From Bacillota bacterium (GTDB taxonomy: Bacteria > Bacillota > Clostridia > DSM-8532), in the NCBI GenBank assembly GCA_023446675.1, contig JAEXPO010000230.1, forward strand, positions 1 to 5,576: 5,576 nt of DNA. Direction: 5' to 3'. Of this stretch, positions 1 to 5,576 are shown one piece after another. Under the pieces are notes generated by a model. The model saw only the letters and a list, made by a program, of their open reading frames with translations, made no database searches and had not been told where the DNA came from. The position numbers and the translations under genes are program-made. The first letter of the stretch is position 1, and every line of letters begins with the position of its first letter.

Positions 1-432
1 TCTTTCAGCCGAGGTCAGATTCTCAAGATCAACCACAATACCGTCAAGCTGATAGGCTCTTACCACCTCACCAATCTGGTAGGCCAGGGCCACACGGTTA
101 TTAAGAGCCGCAACTCCCAAGGAATAATCCCAATGATTGCTTAAAAAAGGAAGCACTTCAACGCCTCTTAAATGCATATCATCAATAAAGCTTTGTGATA
201 AAGCCGAGGATAAATTCAGGCTTCCATCGGAATACAGATTAAAATAGCTTGGTGAAACCTGGTTCAGAGAGCTTTGTGTACGATCCACATAGCTTGTGTA
301 GGAGGAGCTGCTGCCAAAATAAACAAAGGACATGTTGAATTTCTTGTCTGCGGCACCGGACAGAGTGGACCCCAGCAATACCATGGTAAGGCCCAGAGCC
401 GCGAGAGCTTTAAGTCTTCTCTTAAACTGCAA
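1..432 (-). CDS. Secreted glycoside hydrolase family 18-like protein, N-terminal part (3' end beyond the window)
   Basis: The first 144 residues are present and the frame is open through the left edge. It starts at TTG (432-430): an in-frame TGA lies 17 codons upstream and no ATG or GTG lies between. A G-rich Shine-Dalgarno (AAGGGGG) sits 9 nt before the TTG. Residues 1-28 form a signal peptide: basic KRRLK, a hydrophobic core at about 9-24, and a small-residue cleavage region SGAA. The mature part begins with a beta strand (NMSFVYFG) typical of GH18 TIM barrels. Residues 130-137 read DGIVVDLE, which fits the GH18 beta-4 motif DGxxxDxE, with D135 and the presumed catalytic acid E137 present. 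The first inner Asp of the canonical DGxDxDxE is Val here; relatives of spore-cortex GH18 proteins also vary at this site. The likely role is hydrolysis or binding of peptidoglycan or another GlcNAc polymer outside the membrane; the substrate is not determined. No SH3 or LysM domain is visible, though one could follow beyond the window. Confidence 0.8.
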   Translation of the reverse strand, partial: MQFKRRLKALAALGLTMVLLGSTLSGAADKKFNMSFVYFGSSSSYTSYVDRTQSSLNQVSPSYFNLYSDGSLNLSSALSQSFIDDMHLRGVEVLPFLSNHWDYSLGVAALNNRVALAYQIGEVVRAYQLDGIVVDLENLTSAER

Positions 433-441
433 AATAAAATA

Positions 442-479
442 CCCCCTTGCCCTTAACTTTACCGTAAAGGGGTTGGGGG
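442..479 (-). terminator. GC-rich stem-loop with T-rich tail, covering the GH18 gene's Shine-Dalgarno
   Basis: Arms are 475-479 with 442-446 (five G-C pairs), 470-472 with 450-452 (three G-C pairs) and 466-469 with 457-460 (AAAG/CTTT, loop of five), separated by a small internal loop and a 4-nt bulge. On the minus strand it is followed directly by TATTTTATTTT. This fits an intrinsic terminator for the rimM-trmD-rarA-small protein unit. The 3' arm (GGGGG) is also the only Shine-Dalgarno for the TTG start at 432, so the same element may limit translation of the GH18 gene. The T tract is broken by A and a G follows, so the terminator role is likely but not certain. Confidence 0.55.
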
Positions 480-563
480 TTCAACGTGAAATTCTTACCA
501 AAGGCCTTAAGTCCGCATCCCAAGTACCTTTTGGAATCCCGAGCATTAAGCTTCAGCTATTTT

Positions 564-938
564 TTAATCGTACTGCCTACCGCTTTCTTGCTGATCTTCC
601 ACACGGCTTTCTTCCGGCTCTTCCTCACCGCTTTCTTCCGCATCTTCCACACGGCTTTCTTCCGGCTCTTCCTCACCGACTTCTTCCGCCTCTGTCAGCT
701 CGGGAAGCTCCTCAGAATCACCGTACGCCTCTGCTCGGTCAGGTCCTGCCTCCATTTCACCCACAGGCCCGGTTGTGTAGGAGCGCTTAAAGACACCGGA
801 CAGAAAGAAAGCCGCAATGAGCGCCGTATACAATAAGGTGCTTTCCGTCATCCATAAACGGAAAATAAAAAGATTCATGGTCAGCAGTATGAAACCTACA
901 AGGAGCACCCAGGCCATTATTCGTCGAAACAGATTCAT
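564..938 (-). CDS. Small two-helix membrane protein with a repetitive acidic C-terminal tail, function unknown
   Basis: A 124-residue protein that I do not recognise as a named family. Residues 9-28 and 33-50 are hydrophobic and probably two membrane-spanning helices joined by a short polar turn (MTES). Basic residues flank the pair (R5 R6 and K51 R52), which predicts both ends in the cytoplasm. Residues 53-124 are polar and very rich in Glu, Asp, Ser and Pro, probably disordered, with a 16-residue unit repeated in tandem at 84-99 and 100-115 (core GEEEPEESRVED). I chose ATG 938 because it lies 7 nt after the rarA stop and has AAAGGA 11 nt upstream, within the end of rarA; an in-frame TTG at 974 would overlap rarA and has no ribosome site. 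Tight spacing suggests cotranscription with rarA, but nothing ties the functions together. An acidic tail could bind cations or basic partners; that is a guess. Confidence 0.65.
   Translation of the reverse strand: MNLFRRIMAWVLLVGFILLTMNLFIFRLWMTESTLLYTALIAAFFLSGVFKRSYTTGPVGEMEAGPDRAEAYGDSEELPELTEAEEVGEEEPEESRVEDAEESGEEEPEESRVEDQQESGRQYD
594..689 (-). repeat. Two-copy 48-bp in-frame tandem repeat
   Basis: Copies at 642-689 and 594-641 match at 46 of 48 positions; the two differences turn one Val codon into Ser. The period is 16 codons, so copy changes keep the reading frame. A degenerate partial third copy follows at about 579-593 (residues QQESG). It encodes the acidic tail of the small membrane protein. 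Confidence 0.93.
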
Positions 939-945
939 AATCGCT

Positions 946-2250
946 TCATTCCTTTCTCGTTCTGCGTTTTTCAAGCCATTCCTTTATTTTTGCCTCATAG
1001 CCGTTGGCAGAGGGCCGATAATAAATGGTTCCGCGCATTTCATCAGGCATGTATTCCTGATCGTTTACGATATTGCCCGGAAAGTTGTGAGCGTATTTGT
1101 AGCCCACACCGTAGCCCAGGCTTTCCATGCCCTTGGCGGGAGCGTTTCGAAGATGCATGGGAGCCTCCCCCGTATTTTTAGTCTCCACATCATGAAGAGC
1201 ATCACCAAGAGCCGCATAAGCCGAATTGGACTTGGGGCTGGTAGCCACCATAACTGCGGCATGAGCAAGGAGCAGCCGTGCTTCCGGCATGCCGATCATA
1301 GCCACGCCCTGGGCCGCAGCCACTGCCAGAGTAAGGGCATTGGGATTGGCCATGCCCACATCCTCCGAAGCGCAGATAATGATTCGCCTGGCCAGAAATT
1401 CCGGAGTTTCGCCCGCGTATAAAGCCTTTGCCAGATATAAAAGGGCAGCGTCAGGGTCACTTCCCCTCATGGACTTTATAAAGGCGCTGATATTGTCGTA
1501 GTGCTGTTCAGAGTTTTTATCAAAGCGGACGGCCCTTTTTTGTATGCAATCCTGAACCACCTGGGCCGTAATGGCATAATACCCGTCCTCACTCAGGGTG
1601 GTTGTAAGAACGGCAAGCTCCAATGCGTTTAAAGCAATACGGGCATCCCCTCCCGACATTTCCGCCAGAATATCCTCGGCATCCCTGTCCATTCGAACAT
1701 CCATGCCGCCCAAGCCCCGGTCCTTATCCTCTACCGCTTTTCGGATGATTTTTACGATATGCTCCTTCTTCAGGGGCTCCAGCATAAAAACAGTGGACCG
1801 GGAGATTAGCGCCTTGTTTACTTCAAAAAAGGGATTTTCGGTAGTTGCTCCAATAAGCACCACCGTTCCGTCCTCCACATGCGGCAGGAGAGCATCCTGC
1901 TGGGCTTTGTTGAACCGGTGTATTTCATCCACAAATAAAACGGCCCTGCCGCCGGGGTTTAAAAAGGTATTCTGGGCATCCTCCACCACCTGCTTTATGT
2001 CCTTAACTCCGGCGGTAACGGCATTAAGCTTAAAAAAAGCAGCTTTCGTAGTGTTGGCAATAATCCGGGCAATGGAGGTCTTACCTGTTCCGGGAGGACC
2101 GAACAAAATAATGGAGGATATCCTGTCAGCCTTAATCATCCGGCTTAAAAGCTTTCCTTCACCTAAAATATGATCCTGCCCCACATAATCCTCAAGTGTC
2201 CTGGGAGACATCCTGTAGGCCAGAGGCTCTCTTTTCCCTTCCATTACCAT
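946..2250 (-). CDS. rarA: Replication-associated recombination protein A (MgsA/RarA-type AAA+ ATPase)
   Basis: A full-length RarA of 434 residues, normal for the family. It is a cytoplasmic, clamp-loader-like AAA+ ATPase that acts at stalled replication forks and single-strand/double-strand DNA junctions. Visible parts: Walker A GPPGTGKT (51-58), Walker B LFVDEI (105-110) followed by the family's HRFNKAQQDALLP, sensor 1 GATTENP (134-140), arginine finger in SRS (R151), sensor 2 GGDAR (200-204), then the helical tetramerisation part with KSMRGSDPDAALLYLA and a C-terminal HNFPGNIVNDQEYMPDEMRG block. All key residues are intact. Two starts are possible: ATG 2250 lies only 3 nt from AAGGGGG, while ATG 2244 (codon 3) is spaced 9 nt and is the better placed; the longer form is listed. 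The start lies 33 nt after the trmD stop and the stop 7 nt before the next gene, so it is probably cotranscribed with both. Confidence 0.97.
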   Translation of the reverse strand: MVMEGKREPLAYRMSPRTLEDYVGQDHILGEGKLLSRMIKADRISSIILFGPPGTGKTSIARIIANTTKAAFFKLNAVTAGVKDIKQVVEDAQNTFLNPGGRAVLFVDEIHRFNKAQQDALLPHVEDGTVVLIGATTENPFFEVNKALISRSTVFMLEPLKKEHIVKIIRKAVEDKDRGLGGMDVRMDRDAEDILAEMSGGDARIALNALELAVLTTTLSEDGYYAITAQVVQDCIQKRAVRFDKNSEQHYDNISAFIKSMRGSDPDAALLYLAKALYAGETPEFLARRIIICASEDVGMANPNALTLAVAAAQGVAMIGMPEARLLLAHAAVMVATSPKSNSAYAALGDALHDVETKNTGEAPMHLRNAPAKGMESLGYGVGYKYAHNFPGNIVNDQEYMPDEMRGTIYYRPSANGYEAKIKEWLEKRRTRKE

Positions 2251-2283
2251 CTACCCCCTTTTCTTTTGGGATGAATGTTAAAA

Positions 2284-3075
2284 TTAAGTATTCTCTCCCG
2301 CGTCATCCGCAGGGCTTTTAGCCGATGGCCTTTTTCGGCGTTTTTTAGGCTTCAGTCCATATGCCTCCAGAATCTCCTCACGATGGGCCTCTTCATAGGA
2401 GCTGTACATATCGGGACGCTTTACCCTGGTTCGCTCAAGCATTTGAAGCTTGCGCCATTTTCCGATCTTGGCGTGATGTCCTGAAAGCAGAATATCCGGT
2501 ACCGGCCTCCCCAAAAACTCCGGAGGACGGGTATACTGGGGATACTCCAAAAGTCCGCTGAAATGGGATTCGTCCGAATAGGAATCCTGTGAGCTTAAAA
2601 CCCCTTCTACAAGGCGGCTGACACAGTCGATTAAAACCATTGCAGGCAGCTCGCCTCCAGTTAAGACATAGTCTCCAATGGAAATTTCCTCATCTACGAT
2701 TTCTTCCAAAACACGCTCGTCAACGCCTTCATAATGGCCGCAAAGTATAATGAGATGCTCCTTTTCTCTAAGCCTCAAGGCGGCTTTCTGATCCAGAAGC
2801 TTTCCCTGAGGGCTCATGTAAACCGTATGGGGCTTTGCAGGACAGGGTTCCGCAAGGCTGCGCCAGGCATCATAAATGGGCTGAGACGTCATCACCATTC
2901 CCGCACCGCCGCCATATGGATAATCGTCAACCCGTTTATGCTTATCCAGAGTAAAATCCCGGATATTCACCGTGTTGATTTCAATAATGCCCTTTTCTCT
3001 TGCCCTTCCCAGTATGCTTTCGCCAAGGAGTGTATTCATGCTGCCGGGAAAAAGGGTTAAGACATCAAACCTCAT
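2284..3075 (-). CDS. trmD: tRNA (guanine37-N1)-methyltransferase
   Basis: TrmD methylates N1 of G37, next to the anticodon, using S-adenosylmethionine; this prevents +1 frameshifting and is usually essential. It is a dimeric SPOUT enzyme with a trefoil knot. Family blocks are all present: MRFDVLTLFP (1-10), the PYGGGAGM loop (53-60), knot segments LCGHYEGVDERV (111-122) and SIGDYVLTGGELP (132-144), which carries the conserved catalytic Asp (D135), then YTRPPEF (181-187) and LLSGHHAKIGKWR (196-208). At 263 residues it is slightly longer than the usual 240-250, owing to a basic tail (KPKKRRKRP, 242-250) plus a short polar end. ATG 3075 has GGAGGGG 7 nt upstream, lies inside the end of rimM and overlaps it by 11 nt, so the two are likely translationally coupled. 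The next gene is rarA rather than the usual rplS. Confidence 0.98.
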   Translation of the reverse strand: MRFDVLTLFPGSMNTLLGESILGRAREKGIIEINTVNIRDFTLDKHKRVDDYPYGGGAGMVMTSQPIYDAWRSLAEPCPAKPHTVYMSPQGKLLDQKAALRLREKEHLIILCGHYEGVDERVLEEIVDEEISIGDYVLTGGELPAMVLIDCVSRLVEGVLSSQDSYSDESHFSGLLEYPQYTRPPEFLGRPVPDILLSGHHAKIGKWRKLQMLERTRVKRPDMYSSYEEAHREEILEAYGLKPKKRRKRPSAKSPADDAGENT

Positions 3076-3577
3076 CCAAAAGCCCCTCCGGTATAATAAC
3101 CTCCATACGCCCCTCTTCCAGATCCACCATCGTTACAACGGACTTTAATGCCGGTAAAAGGATCTCGTTCTTATCCTCATCGACAACAATATAAACATCG
3201 TTACTGCCTGTCTCCAAAACCTCGGTGAGCTTTCCGAGAAGCTTGTCCCCCTCGTAAACGGAGAGGCCGATGAGATCGCATACAAAAAACTCATCCTCTT
3301 CCAATGGCCTGGCGAATTTTCTTTCCACCAAAAGCTCCCGGCCCTTCAGAGCTTCCGCCTTGTCCATGGTATCAATGCCGGAAAACTTTATAAGAATAAA
3401 CTGCTTGTGGAGGCGAGTGCTCTCCACCCTGTATTCCCTGGGATTATCCCCTTCCATGATATTGACAAACTTCAAATAATCAAAACGGCCGACATCGGAG
3501 GTAAGCGGCAGAACCTTCAGTTCACCGCGAACGCCATGGGTATTGGCTATGGTTCCTATTGCCAGAAAATCTTTCAC
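3065..3577 (-). CDS. rimM: Ribosome maturation factor RimM (16S rRNA processing)
   Basis: RimM binds ribosomal protein S19 in the 30S head and helps late maturation of the small subunit. From GTG 3577 the protein has 170 residues, the usual size. The N-terminal RimM beta barrel (about 1-85) shows FLAIGTIANTHGVRGELKV, with the hallmark THGVRGE at 13-19, and FSGIDTMDKAEALKGREL (65-82). The C-terminal PRC-type barrel (about 95-168) shows FFVCDLIGLSVY (97-108), TGSNDVYIV (123-131) and the LPALK block (141-145). I chose GTG 3577 because AGAAGG lies 7 nt upstream and the protein then begins KDFLAIG, as relatives do; a longer frame from TTG 3598 has no ribosome site. It overlaps trmD by 11 nt, the usual pairing. 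Upstream lie the yajC terminator and 208 bp of gap rather than rpsP and the KH-domain gene, so it needs its own promoter or read-through. Confidence 0.97.
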   Translation of the reverse strand: MKDFLAIGTIANTHGVRGELKVLPLTSDVGRFDYLKFVNIMEGDNPREYRVESTRLHKQFILIKFSGIDTMDKAEALKGRELLVERKFARPLEEDEFFVCDLIGLSVYEGDKLLGKLTEVLETGSNDVYIVVDEDKNEILLPALKSVVTMVDLEEGRMEVIIPEGLLDEV

Positions 3578-3584
3578 AAAAACA

Positions 3585-3590
3585 CCTTCT
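3585..3590 (-). promoter_or_regulatory. Ribosome binding site that fixes the rimM start
   Basis: AGAAGG on the minus strand lies 7 nt before GTG 3577. It lies downstream of TTG 3598, so it excludes that longer start and trims seven residues from the longest open frame. Confidence 0.8.
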
Positions 3591-3675
3591 ATATCCAAGC
3601 TTTTTATAAATACTTTGAAGTTGGAGCTTCATCACCAGGAATTCACTCACCTTTGCTGCCTTTGGCAGTAACTGT

Positions 3676-3709
3676 AAAAAAAGCTCAGGGGCATTATGCC
3701 CTGAGCTTT
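3676..3709 (-). terminator. Intrinsic terminator after yajC
   Basis: On the minus strand AAAGCTCAGGG (3709-3699 side) pairs with CCTGAGCTTT around a short loop (about 11 bp; an inner GGGC/GCCC pairing may extend it), followed at once by a run of T (complement of the A run 3676-3682). It lies about 76 nt after the yajC stop. On the plus strand the hairpin is not followed by T, so it acts in the yajC direction and separates yajC from rimM. Confidence 0.9.
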
Positions 3710-3740
3710 CCAGCCGGATCTGCCTGTGAAAACAGCTCTC

Positions 3741-3770
3741 AATGAAGCTCCGGCAGACCGGGGCTTCATT
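3741..3770 (-). repeat. Large inverted repeat between yajC and its terminator
   Basis: AATGAAGC (3741-3748) pairs with GCTTCATT (3763-3770), and CCGG (3750-3753) with CCGG (3758-3761), closing a CAGA loop. The single unmatched position (3749/3762) is a U-G wobble in plus-strand RNA and an A-C mismatch in minus-strand RNA. No T run follows on either strand, so it is not a standard terminator. It starts 15 nt after the yajC stop and could protect the 3' end of the message. Confidence 0.75.
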
Positions 3771-3785
3771 GCCGGGGAGCTTTAC

Positions 3786-4142
3786 TTAGGATTGAACGGG
3801 CTTTACAACTTCCTTGACACCCCATTTTTTAATGGTTATCTTTGTACGCTCAATGCTGGTTTCAAGAGTCATTTCGTCATCCTTAATATTAACGATTTTA
3901 CCTGCGATACCGCCAATAGTCAGAACTGTATCACCTACAATGGCGCTGCCGATGTTTTCTCTGAGCTTCTTGTCCTTCCTGCGCTGGGGAACAATAAGGA
4001 TAACGTACATAAGCCCCAGGGGAACAATGAGAAGAAGCATTTGGAGAAGAGACGCAATGGGAGATGCTGCAAGCTCGGCGCCTGTCGCACCGGCATCTGC
4101 GGAAGCAGTAAAGGCATGAATAAACGAATTAAAAAGTTGCAT
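3786..4142 (-). CDS. yajC: Preprotein translocase subunit YajC
   Basis: YajC is a small single-span membrane protein that associates with SecDF and the SecYEG translocon; it is not essential in most bacteria. The 118 residues, a normal size, comprise a short N-terminal segment rich in Ala and Ser (11-28), one hydrophobic helix at about 29-51, the family's positive stop-transfer VPQRRKDKK (51-59), and the cytoplasmic domain with VGDTVLTIGGIAGKIVNI (69-86) and a Lys-rich end. ATG 4142 has a perfect GGAGG 7 nt upstream. The tgt-yajC order is common in bacteria, where secD and secF often follow; here a terminator follows and secDF are not in the window. A promoter at 4379-4407 and a long leader suggest that yajC is transcribed separately from tgt, at least in part. 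Confidence 0.96.
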   Translation of the reverse strand: MQLFNSFIHAFTASADAGATGAELAASPIASLLQMLLLIVPLGLMYVILIVPQRRKDKKLRENIGSAIVGDTVLTIGGIAGKIVNIKDDEMTLETSIERTKITIKKWGVKEVVKPVQS

Positions 4143-4372
4143 GGGTTAACCTCCGTAGGAATCGATTTATTCTCAAATATACATAACACTATAAACGACT
4201 GTTTGTCTGCACCATTTTCCGTATGATGAGTCAGAATCTGAAACGGGCTATGCCCGCAAACCCATAGCTCAGCATTGTCTGTGCAATACATGTTTTTTAT
4301 TGTTGATTCTGAACTATAAGGTACTAATTCAGGTAAAAGCTTGCCGATTGTAAGCCGGAAGGCTTGGCTCGC
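4143..4372 (-). promoter_or_regulatory. Long, potentially structured 5' leader of yajC
   Basis: If transcription starts about 7 nt after the -10 box, the leader is about 230 nt. Visible pairings: a hairpin near the 5' end (4352-4356 with 4361-4365, TTCC loop on the minus strand); a perfect 8-bp long-range helix TCAGAATC/GATTCTGA (4305-4312 with 4231-4238) enclosing about 66 nt; inside it CGGGC/GCCCG (4244-4248 with 4252-4256), a competing GCTATG/CATAGC (4247-4252 with 4263-4268), and ATTG/CAAT (4274-4277 with 4284-4287). I do not recognise a known riboswitch class. The GGAGG ribosome site (4150-4154) lies outside these helices. No convincing gene lies in this stretch. Confidence 0.4.
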
Positions 4373-4378
4373 TCACTC

Positions 4379-4407
4379 ATTATACAGGAATAATGCGGTT
4401 ACCGCAA
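4379..4407 (-). promoter_or_regulatory. Sigma-A-type promoter for yajC with a palindrome at the -35 box
   Basis: On the minus strand TTGCGG (4407-4402) and a perfect TATAAT (4384-4379) are separated by exactly 17 nt. The -35 keeps only the TTG of the consensus. A 13-nt inverted repeat, TGCGGT-A-ACCGCA (4394-4406), covers most of the -35 and part of the spacer, where a repressor could bind. Confidence 0.65.
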
Positions 4408-4444
4408 TGAAAAAGCGGCTAAAAATAGCATAACTTTTCCACTT

Positions 4445-4459
4445 TTAGGGTTCCCCTAA
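4445..4459 (-). terminator. Short stem-loop after tgt, possible weak terminator
   Basis: TTAGGG and CCCTAA form a perfect 6-bp stem with a 3-nt loop, 9 nt after the tgt stop. The minus-strand sequence that follows is A/G-rich (AAGTGG) rather than a T run. A better T run (CTTTTTC) comes only after a second weak stem about 40 nt on. Termination here is doubtful; it may be a processing or stability element. Confidence 0.3.
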
Positions 4460-4468
4460 TTTCCAGCT

Positions 4469-5576
<1,108 letters not shown>

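Noticed and set aside
594..689. Possible start of a CRISPR array
   Set aside because: The two 48-bp copies are directly adjacent with no spacers, and they keep a coding frame.
332..836. Two plus-strand open frames with proline/phenylalanine-rich repeats (FLPALPH and FFRLF types)
   Set aside because: They are the reverse complement of the acidic tail repeat of the minus-strand membrane protein and run across the intergenic hairpin; no ribosome site or independent domain supports them.
817..1422. Plus-strand 201-residue frame opposite rarA
   Set aside because: It is antisense to conserved RarA motifs, has no recognisable domain, and is a shadow of the real gene.
3578..3598. Longer rimM start at TTG 3598
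   Set aside because: No ribosome site precedes it, while AGAAGG lies between it and GTG 3577, whose product begins like other RimM proteins.
3578..3675. Promoter for rimM (TATTTATAA stretch near 3600-3610)
   Set aside because: An A/T-rich -10-like stretch is present, but I find no -35 at 16-18 nt; not strong enough to list.
3935..4291. Minus-strand 118-residue frame starting in the yajC leader
   Set aside because: It has no Shine-Dalgarno before its ATG, overlaps the well-supported yajC in another frame, and its second half is a shadow of yajC; a leader peptide is not supported.
4270..4320. preQ1 riboswitch, suggested by nearby tgt and an ATAAAAAAC run
   Set aside because: The A-rich run resembles the class I tail, but the C-rich loop segment and the pairing stem before it are missing, and the element lies after tgt and before yajC, not before a queuosine gene.

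Overview
The window (about 49% G+C by eye) looks like a chromosomal housekeeping stretch from a low-to-mid G+C Gram-positive anaerobe of class Clostridia, plausibly Lachnospiraceae or a relative. This rests on the protein sequences (the Tgt N-terminus read as [16 protein letters not shown], the RarA and TrmD motifs), strong Shine-Dalgarno sites, TTG/GTG starts, and a secreted GH18 protein of the spore/cell-wall type. The genus cannot be fixed from this sequence alone. All seven supported genes lie on the minus strand, so the window is best read from right to left.

Right part, in transcription order: tgt (queuosine tRNA-guanine transglycosylase; its 5' end lies beyond the right edge), then a 326-bp gap, then yajC (SecDF-associated membrane protein). 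The gap has a stem-loop after tgt, a good sigma-A-type promoter whose -35 box sits in a palindrome, and a leader of about 230 nt with several possible helices. yajC ends at a clear intrinsic terminator, preceded by a second, large hairpin with competing pairings.

Middle: rimM and trmD overlap by 11 nt and are followed closely by rarA and a small two-helix membrane protein with a repetitive acidic tail. Spacing is tight throughout (11-nt overlap, 33-nt gap, 7-nt gap), so these four genes probably form one transcription unit. It joins ribosome maturation and tRNA m1G37 methylation to replication-fork maintenance. The usual partners rpsP and the KH-domain gene (upstream) and rplS (downstream) are absent from this arrangement.

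Left part: a 131-nt gap ends in a GC-rich hairpin followed by a T-rich run. The hairpin takes in the Shine-Dalgarno of the last gene, a secreted GH18-domain protein cut by the left edge.

I see no mobile element, CRISPR array, rRNA or tRNA gene, and no defence cluster. Nothing here supports a wholly new multi-gene system. The items most worth checking are the hairpin over the GH18 start, the structured yajC leader with its palindromic promoter, the in-frame 48-bp tandem repeat in the small membrane protein gene, and the rearranged rimM-trmD neighbourhood.
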